A stretch of DNA of 35,543 nt. Source: Myxococcus sp. (GTDB taxonomy: Bacteria; Myxococcota; Myxococcia; Myxococcales; Myxococcaceae). Of the stretch, positions 25,508-34,279 are shown in pieces; the stretch's first letter is position 1, and the number at the start of each line of letters is the position of its first letter. The DNA is taken from assembly GCA_014879945.1 (NCBI GenBank), contig JACSRE010000224.1, forward strand, positions 1 to 35,543. Reading direction: 5' to 3'. Below the pieces are notes generated by a model. It did not search any database and was not told where the DNA came from. It worked only from the letters and a program-made list of their open reading frames with translations. The position numbers and the translations under genes were made by a program.

Positions 25508-26962
25508 ATGCGCGCGTCTGCTGTCAAGCTGGTGGTTCTGCTGGCCTCGTTCGGCGTGGCGGTCTCGGCGTGTCAGGATCGCCAGCGCACCAGGCGGATC
25601 ATCGAGGCCTTCACCGTCGTGCCCGGCACGCCGAGCGTCGACGAGAAGGCTCCCGAGGTCGCCATCGACCCGACGCGCGCGACCGACAACTTCGCGGTGA
25701 ACGTGCCGCGCCAGTGCGACACCTTCACCCAGCTGTCGGTGCGAAAGGTCGACATCCTCTGGGTGGTGGACTCGTCGGGCTCGATGGGGCCCAAGCAGCA
25801 GCGCCTGGCCGCCAACTTCCAGGGCTTCATCAACCAGCTCGTCTCGGCGATGCCGCCCATCGACTTCCACATCGCCGTCACCACCACCGACACCGACGAC
25901 CCAGCGACCCGTGGCCGCCTGCGCCCGTGGACCCTGGCGGCGCTGCGCGACGACTTCATCTCGTGCGCGCCCGACATGCAGGGCACGGTGACGTGCAACA
26001 CCGGCGGCAGCACCTTGACCGCGGAGATGGCCTTCAGCCAGATGGCGCAGGTCGGCACCTCGGGCAGCCCCCAGGAGCGCGGCTTGTTCGCGGCCTACCT
26101 GGCCCTCACCAACCCGATCAACATCTCGACCGAAGCGGTCGTGCGCTTCGTCCGGCCCGAGGCCGCCCTCTACGTCGTCTTCGTGTCCGATGAAGATGAC
26201 GCCTCGTGCACGCCGCTGACGCGCCAGCCGGTGTGCACCGCCGACCCGGGCTGCCGGTGCGCGAACGATCAGATCCTCACCGCGGCCGGCAACTGGGGCT
26301 CGTCGGACTACTTCGTGCGCTTCTTCGAGACGTACAAGGGCTACGGCAACGGTGACGCGGTCGCCGTGGCGGCCATCACCGCCATCAACCCTGACGGCGG
26401 CGTGCCCTCGCAGTTCGGCGACCCGAGCCCGCACGTCGGGTGTTGCCGCAACCAGCGCGCTCCCGACGCCGGGTGCCCGACCAGCGGCACCAACGACGGC
26501 GGGCTCGAGATCGCCTACTTCGGAGGCCGCTACGTGCAGGTCGCCGCGCAGACGGGCGGCGTCTCGGTCGACATCTGCCAGGACGACTTCTCGGGAGCGC
26601 TCGCCTCGCTCGGCTTCTCGGCCTCGGGACTGCGCCGCGAGTTCCGCCTCACGCGCGGCCCCGATCTGCGCCCGCTCAACGGCGTGGCGCGTGGCCTCGA
26701 GGCCTTCGTGTCGCCGCCGGCGTCGATGATGTGCACGGTCGACGGCAACTGCCCCGTCGATCAGTTTTGCCGAAACAGCCGTTGCGCCCGGCGCGTCGAG
26801 GTGCGCACGGATGGCCCCATGAACGGCGCGCAGTACGTGCAGTGCGATCTCGCGGGCCTGCGCAACATGGTCCGCTTCGAGGGCACCTCGGTGCCCGAAT
26901 CCTTGAGCACCGTCGAGGTCTGCTACGACGTGCTCGCGAACTTCCAGACGAGCTGTCCTTAG
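25508..26962 (+). CDS. vWA-domain outer-membrane lipoprotein, CglB-like gliding adhesin candidate
   Basis: The 484-residue protein has a lipobox AVSAC (Cys22) and a von Willebrand A domain from about residue 80. The metal-ion-dependent adhesion site is intact at Asp88-x-Ser90-x-Ser92 (VDILWVVDSSGSMG), with a later acidic strand end LYVVFVSDEDDAS around Asp228. About 20 cysteines are spread over the rest, suggesting disulfide bracing. In M. xanthus the gliding adhesin CglB is a cysteine-rich lipoprotein with a vWA domain exposed at focal adhesions. This gene lies 12 nt before two Glt-type beta-barrel genes, which supports a similar job. Orthology to CglB rather than another vWA lipoprotein is inference. 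No clear ribosome binding site precedes ATG 25508. Confidence 0.75.
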   Translation: MRASAVKLVVLLASFGVAVSACQDRQRTRRIIEAFTVVPGTPSVDEKAPEVAIDPTRATDNFAVNVPRQCDTFTQLSVRKVDILWVVDSSGSMGPKQQRLAANFQGFINQLVSAMPPIDFHIAVTTTDTDDPATRGRLRPWTLAALRDDFISCAPDMQGTVTCNTGGSTLTAEMAFSQMAQVGTSGSPQERGLFAAYLALTNPINISTEAVVRFVRPEAALYVVFVSDEDDASCTPLTRQPVCTADPGCRCANDQILTAAGNWGSSDYFVRFFETYKGYGNGDAVAVAAITAINPDGGVPSQFGDPSPHVGCCRNQRAPDAGCPTSGTNDGGLEIAYFGGRYVQVAAQTGGVSVDICQDDFSGALASLGFSASGLRREFRLTRGPDLRPLNGVARGLEAFVSPPASMMCTVDGNCPVDQFCRNSRCARRVEVRTDGPMNGAQYVQCDLAGLRNMVRFEGTSVPESLSTVEVCYDVLANFQTSCP

Positions 26963-26974
26963 AACCGGGGTGTC

Positions 26975-27760
26975 ATGAGTATTCGAAACGTGTTCCAGGT
27001 GAGTGCGCTGTCGCTGGTGATGCTGGCCAGCAGCGCGTGGGCTCAATCGGCTGAAGACGAGGCCGAGGTCGTCGAGAAGGTGGCGGTGCGCAACCGCCTC
27101 TTCATGGTCGAGAAGCGCTGGGAGGTCGGCGGCAACGTCGGCTTCACGCTGCTGCCCCGGCTGACCGACCACTACAACCTGAACGTGTCGGTCGGGTACA
27201 ACGTCGCCGAGTGGCTCGGCCTCGAGTTCCGCGCTGGCTACGCCATCTCGCGCCAGACCTCGCTCGCCGATCAGGTGAAGCAGGCGTTCCTCTCGCAGAT
27301 GAACCTGCCGCGCATCAACGACTTCTCCGACCTGTGGCAGATGACCGCCAACGGCGTGGTGGGCGTTCGGTTTCAGCCCATCTACGGCAAGCTGAACCTG
27401 CTGGCCGAGCTGCCCGTGCACTTCCAGCTCTACTTCTGGGCGGGCGGCGGCGCGGGCCTCTTCAACCGCGAGTCGCTGCTCATCTGCCTGCAGCGCACCG
27501 GCAGCGGCTGCGGCCAGTACTTCACCGAGACGAAGGTGAGCCCCATCGTCTCGCTGGCGCTGGGGTTCCGCTTCTTCATCGTCGAGAAGCACGCGGTGAA
27601 GCTCGAGGCGCGCACCTGGTCGTTCCTCGACTCGTACTGGGTCAACGTCGATCGCGCGAACGTCAGCGCGGCCAACCCCACGGCGGGCGGCATGCAGTCG
27701 ACCAACGCCGGTGTCAGCACCATCAGCCAGATCGATCTCGGCTACAGCTTCGTCTTCTGA
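26975..27760 (+). CDS. gltB: Outer-membrane beta-barrel protein, GltB-like
   Basis: The 261-residue protein has a signal peptide (VSALSLVMLASSAWAQ) and then alternating amphipathic strands typical of a small outer-membrane barrel (LNVSVGYNVAEWLGLEFRAG; KLNLLAELPVHFQLYFWAGG). It ends in a terminal phenylalanine (DLGYSFVF), the signal for barrel insertion. It resembles the myxobacterial OMP_myx_plus barrel family. In M. xanthus the order gltK-B-A-C encodes the outer-membrane part of the gliding complex. Being the first of two barrels directly before a GltC-like gene, this is assigned GltB by position. Two cysteines (LLICLQRTGSGCGQ) probably lie in one extracellular loop. Confidence 0.7.
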   Translation: MSIRNVFQVSALSLVMLASSAWAQSAEDEAEVVEKVAVRNRLFMVEKRWEVGGNVGFTLLPRLTDHYNLNVSVGYNVAEWLGLEFRAGYAISRQTSLADQVKQAFLSQMNLPRINDFSDLWQMTANGVVGVRFQPIYGKLNLLAELPVHFQLYFWAGGGAGLFNRESLLICLQRTGSGCGQYFTETKVSPIVSLALGFRFFIVEKHAVKLEARTWSFLDSYWVNVDRANVSAANPTAGGMQSTNAGVSTISQIDLGYSFVF

Positions 27761-27775
27761 GGAACGTCAAACACC

Positions 27776-28879
27776 ATGCGCACGACTCTCCTCCTTGCAG
27801 CCCTGTTCTTCGTCGCCAGCCCGGCCTTCGCGGCCTCGCCGGTGGTGGTGCCCTCGCTCGTGCTGAGCCAGGCGACCACGCCGCCCGCCGACGACGATGA
27901 AGAAGATCCCGCTCCGGCCGCGGACCCCAAGCCTGCCGAGCCGGGCACGACGGCGACGACCCCGGCCGCCGCCACCACGCCCGCGGCCACCACGGCGCCG
28001 GCCGCCGCCACGCCAGCGCCTGTCGCGTCGACGGAGCAGATGAAGCTCGTCAACGGCGCGCCGCTCTTCAACCCCAACGTCGGCGTGCACATCGTCGAGC
28101 AGAAGCGCTTCTCTGACTCGGGCCGCTTTGAGGTGACGCTGTACCCGGTCTCGGTGCAGGTGAACGGCAAGTTCACCCAGCACTTCGGCACCATGGGGCA
28201 GCTGACCTACCACCTGCAGGAGAACTTCGGCCTGATGGTGACGGGCGGCGGCAACTGGTTCAACTCGGAGTCGTCGCTCAACGGCGAGCTGGTCGAGAAG
28301 GCCCGCGTCGAGGCGCAGGCGGCCTCGTCGCTGCTGTGGACCTGGGGCGTGATGGGCGGCGTCGAGGTGACGCCGTTCTACGGCAAGTTCGCCTTCTTCG
28401 AGGGCACGCTGGCCCAGTTCTCGTTCGTGCTCAACGGCGGCGCCGGCATCGGCGGCACCCGCCACCAGCTCAAGCCCGAGAGCGCCCGCACCGACGGCTC
28501 CATCTCGCCGGCCACCTACGGAGACACCGGCTACCGGTTCATGGCCGGCCTCGGCGCCGGCTTCCGCCTGCAGCTCGGCTCGCGCTTCGCCTTCCGCCTC
28601 GAGGTGCGCGACGTCGTCTACACCGCGCGCGTCGAGCGGGTGAACGGCTGCGGCGTCGATGATCTGCGCGCGATGGACAACGCCTTGCGCGGCGGTCGCC
28701 TGGTCACCAGCGCCATGACGGGGGCAGGGTGCCGCGTAGACACCTTCGATGGCACCGACCCCGAGACGGGCCTCAAGCGCTCCAACGACGTGCCGCTCGC
28801 GCTCGGCCTCGTCCGCAACCCCTCGTCGGACGCGCTCAACAACGTCGGCCTCTACGCCGGCATCTCGTTCCTGTTCTGA
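27776..28879 (+). CDS. gltA: Outer-membrane beta-barrel protein, GltA-like
   Basis: The 367-residue protein has a signal peptide (MRTTLLLAALFFVASPAFA) and a low-complexity Asp/Glu then Pro/Ala/Thr linker (about residues 33-86). A barrel of alternating strands follows (FEVTLYPVSVQVNGKF, AFRLEVRDVVYTARVER) and closes with the terminal Phe of AGISFLF. The linker is unusual for a porin-like protein and would lie in the periplasm, where it could contact GltC or peptidoglycan. A cysteine pair (VNGCGVDD, GAGCRVD) is probably in a loop. It starts 15 nt after the first barrel gene. GltA and GltB partner with GltC in M. xanthus; which barrel is A and which is B is assigned by gene order only. Confidence 0.7.
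   Translation: MRTTLLLAALFFVASPAFAASPVVVPSLVLSQATTPPADDDEEDPAPAADPKPAEPGTTATTPAAATTPAATTAPAAATPAPVASTEQMKLVNGAPLFNPNVGVHIVEQKRFSDSGRFEVTLYPVSVQVNGKFTQHFGTMGQLTYHLQENFGLMVTGGGNWFNSESSLNGELVEKARVEAQAASSLLWTWGVMGGVEVTPFYGKFAFFEGTLAQFSFVLNGGAGIGGTRHQLKPESARTDGSISPATYGDTGYRFMAGLGAGFRLQLGSRFAFRLEVRDVVYTARVERVNGCGVDDLRAMDNALRGGRLVTSAMTGAGCRVDTFDGTDPETGLKRSNDVPLALGLVRNPSSDALNNVGLYAGISFLF
27962..28011 (+). repeat. Low-complexity repeat in the gltA-like linker
   Basis: The 14-mer CCGGCCGCCGCCAC occurs at 27962-27975 and again at 27998-28011, in frame, within the Thr/Pro/Ala-encoding linker. Such a tract can change length by slippage, which would alter the spacing between signal peptide and barrel. Confidence 0.6.
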
Positions 28880-28894
28880 TCGGTGACCATCAAC

Positions 28895-30433
28895 ATGACT
28901 CGCGCACTCACGCTCGTTGCTCTGCTCACCGGCCTCGTCGCCTCGGCGCAGGACCTGGCCACCTACAACAAGGCGCTGTCGGCCTACAACGGCAGCTCGT
29001 TCGAGGACTCGGCGAAGCTCTTCTACGACGTCTACAACACCACCACCGACAACGACTTGAAGCTGAAGGCCGAGTACTACCTGGCCTCGAGCTTTCAGCG
29101 GCAGAACCTGCCGTTCACGGCGTTCGTCTTCTACAGCCCGATCTTGAAGGCCGGCCCCGCGCACCCGTTTCACGGCAAGGCGGTCGAGGCGCTGGTGACG
29201 CTGCAGGAGCAGCTCAACGACGACTACCTGATCCCCTCGCAGCTCAACAACCTCTACGACAAGTTCGCCGAGGCCTGGGCCACGCTGCCGCTCGAGGTGC
29301 TCTCGCGCATCAACTACCTCATCGGCCGCATCGCGCACCGTAAGGGCAAGCTCGACGAGTCGAAGCAGTTCCTCGAAGCCGTTCCCGACACCAGCCAGGT
29401 CTACGCCAAGGCGCTCTACCTGCAGGGCATCGCCCTGTCTGATCCGCGCTACCCGGCCAGCAGCGAAGACGAGAAGCGCAAGCACCAGGAAGAGGCGGTC
29501 GAGATCTTCGAGAAGGTGATCAAGATCGACCCGCGCGCCAAGATGATGGACCTGGCCGAGATTCAGCAGCTCGCGACGCTCGGCCTCGGCCGCGTGCAGT
29601 ACGGCCTGGGCAACTTCGACAAGGCCGTGAAGGCCTACGAGAAGATCCCCCGGTTCTCGAAGTACTGGGACCAGTCGCTGTTCGAGAACGGCTTCGCCCG
29701 CTTCCAGAACGATGACTACGGCGGTGGCCTCGGCTCGCTCCAGGCGCTCTATGCGCCCCAGTTCGCCGGCGCCTTCCAGCCCGAGTCGTGGGTGCTGACC
29801 TCGACCATCTACTACTTCGCCTGCCTCTACGAGGAGTCGAAGTCGGCGCTGCTGGAGTACGAGAACATCTACCTGCCGCAGGCCGAAGCGCTCAAGAAGC
29901 TCGTCGAGGGCGAGGCCAAGGACAACACGTTCTACTTCAAGCTCGTCGAGACCAGCGACTCCGACAAGCTGCCCCGGCCGGTGATGAACTGGGTGCGCTC
30001 GAACGAGCGCATGCTGGGCCTGTTCTCGATGCTCAAGGCCATCGACTCCGAGAAGGTGACCATCGACGGCATTCAGTCGTGGAAGAGCGCGAAGCTCTCG
30101 GGCGAGCTCATCTCGTACCTCGATCAGAACCGGGGCACCCTCGAGCAGGTCGCCGGGCAGACCGCCAAGAACCGCATTCAGGAGGCCTACCGCACCATCA
30201 AGGGCTTCGCCGACCAGGCCGAGATCATTCGCTTCGAGGTCGCCAAGGCCGAGAAGGAGTTCGCGGAGTCGGGCAGCGATCAGGGCTCGGTGCTGCGCAA
30301 GCAGACGCTCTACCGGCCCTCGATGCCGGCCGAGAACTGGAACTACTGGAAGTTCCAGGGCGAGTTCTGGCGCGACGAGATCGGCTACTACCAGTACACC
30401 CTCAAGAAGGGCTGCCCGGTCGGCAAGAACTGA
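28895..30433 (+). CDS. gltC: Periplasmic TPR protein, GltC-like
   Basis: The 512-residue protein has a signal peptide (MTRALTLVALLTGLVASAQ) and an all-helical body with tetratricopeptide-like pairs (TLGLGRVQYGLGNFDKAVKA, LKLKAEYYLASSFQRQNLPF, IGRIAHRKGKLDESKQF). In M. xanthus GltC is the periplasmic TPR partner of the barrels GltA and GltB in the gliding complex. Length, predicted location and position directly after two barrel genes all fit. ATG 28895 is preferred over an in-frame GTG at 28883 because it begins the signal peptide and has GGTGA about 8 nt before it. One cysteine near the C-terminus (KKGCPVGKN) stands almost alone. Confidence 0.8.
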   Translation: MTRALTLVALLTGLVASAQDLATYNKALSAYNGSSFEDSAKLFYDVYNTTTDNDLKLKAEYYLASSFQRQNLPFTAFVFYSPILKAGPAHPFHGKAVEALVTLQEQLNDDYLIPSQLNNLYDKFAEAWATLPLEVLSRINYLIGRIAHRKGKLDESKQFLEAVPDTSQVYAKALYLQGIALSDPRYPASSEDEKRKHQEEAVEIFEKVIKIDPRAKMMDLAEIQQLATLGLGRVQYGLGNFDKAVKAYEKIPRFSKYWDQSLFENGFARFQNDDYGGGLGSLQALYAPQFAGAFQPESWVLTSTIYYFACLYEESKSALLEYENIYLPQAEALKKLVEGEAKDNTFYFKLVETSDSDKLPRPVMNWVRSNERMLGLFSMLKAIDSEKVTIDGIQSWKSAKLSGELISYLDQNRGTLEQVAGQTAKNRIQEAYRTIKGFADQAEIIRFEVAKAEKEFAESGSDQGSVLRKQTLYRPSMPAENWNYWKFQGEFWRDEIGYYQYTLKKGCPVGKN

Positions 30434-30459
30434 CGTCCGCTGAGGGGGAACGCGGCGCC

Positions 30460-30483
30460 GCCTCCCCGTGTTCGTGGGGAGGC
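30460..30483 (+). terminator. Hairpin in the gltC-gltD gap
   Basis: A perfect 8-bp GC stem, GCCTCCCC (30460-30467) and GGGGAGGC (30476-30483), with an 8-nt loop starts 27 nt after the gltC-like stop. No T-run follows, so it may be an mRNA-stabilising or partial-termination element that separates expression of the two halves of the cluster. The remaining ~140 nt before gltD must contain its own promoter if termination is complete; I see no strong -35/-10 pair there. Confidence 0.4.
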
Positions 30484-30626
30484 ACGCAACACTCAAGAAA
30501 CGTTCGCGTTTCGCAGAGCCGGCGCCCGCTGGCTCCCTTTCATTCGATCAAACGCGTGGTGTAGGGTCCGCGCGATTTTGCCGACCTGGTCGGCGCCGAG
30601 CCTGATTTCTATTTGAAGGAGTTTCG

Positions 30627-33600
30627 ATGAAGTCTTACGCCCGCCTGCTCACCGTCTCAGCTGCCGCGCTGCTGCTGATTCCCTCGACCGCTCCTGCCCA
30701 GGCCAAGAAGGGCGCCAAGCCGGCCGCCGCCAAGACCGAGCCCAAGCCCGACCCGAAGAAGGTCGAGGCCGCGAAGAAGCCCGAGGAGCGCAAGGGCCCC
30801 GCCAAGCTCGACGCGCGCGCCCAGTCGACGATGAAGGCCGAAGACGTCGAGCGCGAGGCCACCGCCGACAAGAAGCGCGACGAGCAGATCGAGAGCGCGA
30901 AGAAGATCATCCCCAAGATCGAAGACGGCAACCCGCAGAAGTCCGAGCTCCTCTTCCAGCTCGCCGAGCTCTACTGGGACAAGTCGCGCTACCTCTACCG
31001 GCGCGAGATGCTGAGGTTCTTCGAGCAGCAGAAGGAGATGGACGAGAAGAAGAACCGCGGCGAGAAGGTCGCCGAGCCCAAGGAAGATCACCGCGAGTCC
31101 GAGCTCTACCGCTCCGAGACGATGCGCCTGTACGAGACGATCCTCCGTGAGTACCCGTCGTACGAGCGCAAGGACGAGGTGCTCTTCAACCTCGCCTACA
31201 ACCTCTACGAGACCAACAAGCGCGACGGCGCGGTGAAGCGCTACGAGGAGCTCCTCAAGTCGTACCCGGGCTCGAAGTTCGTGCCCGACACCTACGTGCA
31301 GCTCGGCAACCACTACTTCGACGTGGCCAACGTGCTCGAGAAGGCGCGCAGCTACTTCGAGAAGGCGTACGCCACCGCCAACCCGCGCATCAAGTCGTAC
31401 TCGCTCTACAAGCTGGCCTGGTGTGACTTCAACGCCGGCGAGCACGAGAAGGCGCTCAAGAAGCTCCAGGACACGGTGGCCCTCGCCGAGAACAGCGGCA
31501 AGGATCGCGTCTTCACCGATCTGAAGAACGAGGCGCTCCAGGACTCGGTGCGCATGTTCGTTCAGCTCAACCGCGCCGACGACGCCATCGCCTACTACAA
31601 GGCCAAGGCGGGCAAGAAGAAGCAGACCAGCCTCATCGGCAAGCTCGCCTACGCGCTCGCCGACGCCGGGCACCACGACAACGCGATCAAGTCGTTCCGG
31701 TACCTGCTCAACGACAACCCCAACGCCGAGTCGGCGCCCGAGTTCCAGCAGTCGGTGATCCGCTCGTACGAAGGCCTGCGCCAGCGCGACAACGTGAAGG
31801 CCGAGGTGAAGAAGCTCGCCGAGCTCTACCGCCCGGGCTCGAGCTGGTGGGAGGCCAACAAGTCGAAGAAGGACGTGCTGCGCGCCGGCTTCAACGTCGC
31901 CGAAGAGGCCATGCGCACCACCGTCACCGAGTACCACAACGAGGCGCAGAAGACGAAGCAGGTGGTGACGTACCGCCTCGCGCGCGACATCTACAAGCAG
32001 TACGTCGACGGCTTCGCGTCCTCGGAAGACGAGCAGTTCGTCTCGGACCACGCCTTCAACCTGAAGTTCTACTACGCCGAGATCCTCTGGGCCCTCGAGG
32101 AGTGGGAGGCCGCGGCCGCGCAGTACGACCAGGTCACCGCCTTCAAGATCCCCGGTCGCCCCGACGCCAAGGAGATCGCGCAGGAGAAGTACCGCCAGAC
32201 CGCCGCCTACAACGCGATGCTCTCGTACGACAAGCTGGTGAAGATCGAGCGCGGCATTCTGCAGAAGACCGACCTCAAGGACGACAAGCTCGTCGAAGAG
32301 AACAAGAAGAAGGACAAGGTCGAGAAGTCGAAGAAGGTCACCAAGCGCAGCATCAAGGAGCTCGAAGAGAAGCCCATCACCAAGTTCGAGCAGGCCCTGA
32401 TCGCCGCGTGCGACAAGTACAACCAGCTGTACCCGAAGACGGCCGAAGAGGTCGACATCGCCTACCAGGCGGCCGTCATCTATTACGACAAGAACCACTT
32501 CGTCGAAGCCGCGCGCCGCTTCGGTGACATCATCAACAAGTACCCCGAAGAGGCCCGCTCGGCCGACGCCGCCGACCTCTCCATGGGCGTGCTCGAAGAG
32601 AAGGAAGAGTGGCTCGAGCTGAACAAGCTCTCGCGCATCTTCAAGGCCAACGAGAAGCTGATGAAGAAGGCCAAGCCCGACTTCGTGGCGCGCGTGGCCA
32701 CCGTCGTCGAGGGCTCGCAGTACAAGTACATCGACGAGGTCGTCTACAAGAAGGAGAAGGACACCAGGAAGGCGCGCGACCTCTTCCTCGAGTTCACCAG
32801 GGAGTTCCCCAGGTCGAAGAACGCCGACCGCGCGCTCGTGTACGCCATGGAGGTCTCGCGCGAGGCCAACGAGCAGGACAAGTCGATCGAGATCGGCGAG
32901 CGCATCTTGAAGGAGTACCCGAACTCGATGTTCGACCTCCGCGTGAAGAACGGCCTGGCCTTCTTCTACGAGAAGGTGGCGAACTTCGAGAAGTCGGCCG
33001 CGATGTACGAGAACTTCATCGCGACCTACGACCTCGCGGCCGGTGACAAGGCCATCGGCTACGAGAACATCAAGGAGCTCATCAAGAAGGAGCGCGAGGC
33101 GAAGGAGAAGGAGGCCAAGGCGAACAAGGGCAAGCCCGCCCCGAAGGACGCGCCGGCCGCCATCACCACCTTCGTCATTCCCACCAAGGGTGACGACGCC
33201 GCGGCGCTCAAGACCGAGCGCGAGGCGCAGATCAAGGCCGCCGCCGACTGGGTCGCCGACGCGCAGTACAACGCCGGCTTCTGGTACGAGGGCATCGGCA
33301 AGTTCGACAAGGCGCTCGCCGCCTACGGCCGCTACGTCGCGCGCTTCAAGGACAAGAAGGACGCCCCCGACATCGCCTTCAACATCGGCCTGGTGCTCGA
33401 GAAGACCAACCAGCTCGCCGAGGCGACCAGGACCTACGACGCCTACCTGACGACCTACGCCAAGGATCCACGCGTCACCGACACCCGGAAGCTCGACGTG
33501 AAGTACCGCCAGTTCCTGATCGCGCAGAAGCTCAAGGACAGCGCGACCATGGACCGGCTCGCCAAGGACATCACGGCGTCGTTCCCGAAGCTGAAGGAAG

Positions 33601-34253
33601 AGGAGCGCAAGAACGACCGCGCCATGCTCGCCGCCGCGCACACCCGCTTCTACCAGCTCGAGCCCGCGTGGAACGCGTACCTGGCGCTCAAGCTGAAGAA
33701 CTTCGCGACCTTCAAGAAGGACCTCGCCGAGAAGCAGAAGAAGCTCACCGAGATGGAGAAGAACTTCACCGAGGTGCTGACCATCGGCAACCCGGACTAC
33801 GGCATCGCCGCGCTCACCCGCATCGGCTTGCTGTACTCCGACCTCGCGGTGAACCTCACCGAGCTGCCTGACCCCAAGGGCTTCGACGAAGACCAGGTCG
33901 CGCTCTTCCGCGGCCAGCTCGAGGAGCAGTACATCTTCCCCCTCGAAGAGAAGGCCGTCGAGGCGCTCGAGAAGGCCCTGGTGAAGTCGAGCGAGCTGAC
34001 CCTCTACACGGACTGGACGCTGCTCGCGCAGGACAAGCTCAACAAGTACAAGCCCGGCAGCTACGGCAAGACGCGCGACGTCTCGTACCGCGGCAGCGAG
34101 TTCTTCGTGACGTCGGGCTTCGAGAAGCAGCCCCCCGCCAACGACGCGCCGCTGCCCACCGAGGCCGAGCCCGCGAAGCCCGCGGTCGCGCCGACGCCTG
34201 CTCCCACCCAGCCGAGCGCCGCCGCCACGGGCGCTGGCGCCGGTAGCCGCTGA
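30627..34253 (+). CDS. gltD: Giant periplasmic TPR protein, GltD (AgmU)-like
   Basis: The 1208-residue protein has a signal peptide (LLTVSAAALLLIPSTAPAQA), a Lys/Pro/Ala-rich linker (to about residue 60) and then an almost continuous array of TPR-like helix pairs to about residue 1150. Examples are EVLFNLAYNLYETNKRDGAV, LGNHYFDVANVLEKARSYF and AQYNAGFWYEGIGKFDKALA. It finishes with a Pro/Ala/Thr tail. In M. xanthus GltD (AgmU) is a periplasmic gliding protein of about 1200 residues encoded directly before gltE, which matches length and order here. AAGGAG at 30616-30621 is the best ribosome binding site of the cluster. The charge pattern, very rich in Lys and Glu, is the reason for a long false reading frame on the other strand. 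Confidence 0.85.
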   Translation: MKSYARLLTVSAAALLLIPSTAPAQAKKGAKPAAAKTEPKPDPKKVEAAKKPEERKGPAKLDARAQSTMKAEDVEREATADKKRDEQIESAKKIIPKIEDGNPQKSELLFQLAELYWDKSRYLYRREMLRFFEQQKEMDEKKNRGEKVAEPKEDHRESELYRSETMRLYETILREYPSYERKDEVLFNLAYNLYETNKRDGAVKRYEELLKSYPGSKFVPDTYVQLGNHYFDVANVLEKARSYFEKAYATANPRIKSYSLYKLAWCDFNAGEHEKALKKLQDTVALAENSGKDRVFTDLKNEALQDSVRMFVQLNRADDAIAYYKAKAGKKKQTSLIGKLAYALADAGHHDNAIKSFRYLLNDNPNAESAPEFQQSVIRSYEGLRQRDNVKAEVKKLAELYRPGSSWWEANKSKKDVLRAGFNVAEEAMRTTVTEYHNEAQKTKQVVTYRLARDIYKQYVDGFASSEDEQFVSDHAFNLKFYYAEILWALEEWEAAAAQYDQVTAFKIPGRPDAKEIAQEKYRQTAAYNAMLSYDKLVKIERGILQKTDLKDDKLVEENKKKDKVEKSKKVTKRSIKELEEKPITKFEQALIAACDKYNQLYPKTAEEVDIAYQAAVIYYDKNHFVEAARRFGDIINKYPEEARSADAADLSMGVLEEKEEWLELNKLSRIFKANEKLMKKAKPDFVARVATVVEGSQYKYIDEVVYKKEKDTRKARDLFLEFTREFPRSKNADRALVYAMEVSREANEQDKSIEIGERILKEYPNSMFDLRVKNGLAFFYEKVANFEKSAAMYENFIATYDLAAGDKAIGYENIKELIKKEREAKEKEAKANKGKPAPKDAPAAITTFVIPTKGDDAAALKTEREAQIKAAADWVADAQYNAGFWYEGIGKFDKALAAYGRYVARFKDKKDAPDIAFNIGLVLEKTNQLAEATRTYDAYLTTYAKDPRVTDTRKLDVKYRQFLIAQKLKDSATMDRLAKDITASFPKLKEEERKNDRAMLAAAHTRFYQLEPAWNAYLALKLKNFATFKKDLAEKQKKLTEMEKNFTEVLTIGNPDYGIAALTRIGLLYSDLAVNLTELPDPKGFDEDQVALFRGQLEEQYIFPLEEKAVEALEKALVKSSELTLYTDWTLLAQDKLNKYKPGSYGKTRDVSYRGSEFFVTSGFEKQPPANDAPLPTEAEPAKPAVAPTPAPTQPSAAATGAGAGSR

Positions 34254-34279
34254 TTTCGACGAGAGACCAAGGACCGATC

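Noticed and set aside
24842-27592. 916-codon open frame on the minus strand across the cysteine-rich, vWA and barrel genes
   Set aside because: It spans three real plus-strand genes and their gaps, has no recognisable domain, and its composition (Arg/Ala/Val/His) is that of an antisense shadow.
27767-30496. 909-codon minus-strand frame across gltA and gltC
   Set aside because: It crosses the gap between two supported genes and carries no motif; it is a GC-rich antisense artefact.
30657-33641. 994-codon open frame on the minus strand inside gltD
   Set aside because: It is antisense to a well-supported TPR gene. Its product is a Leu/Val/Arg/Glu-rich mirror of Lys/Glu codons, which is the usual shadow effect in GC-rich DNA, with no start signal or domain.
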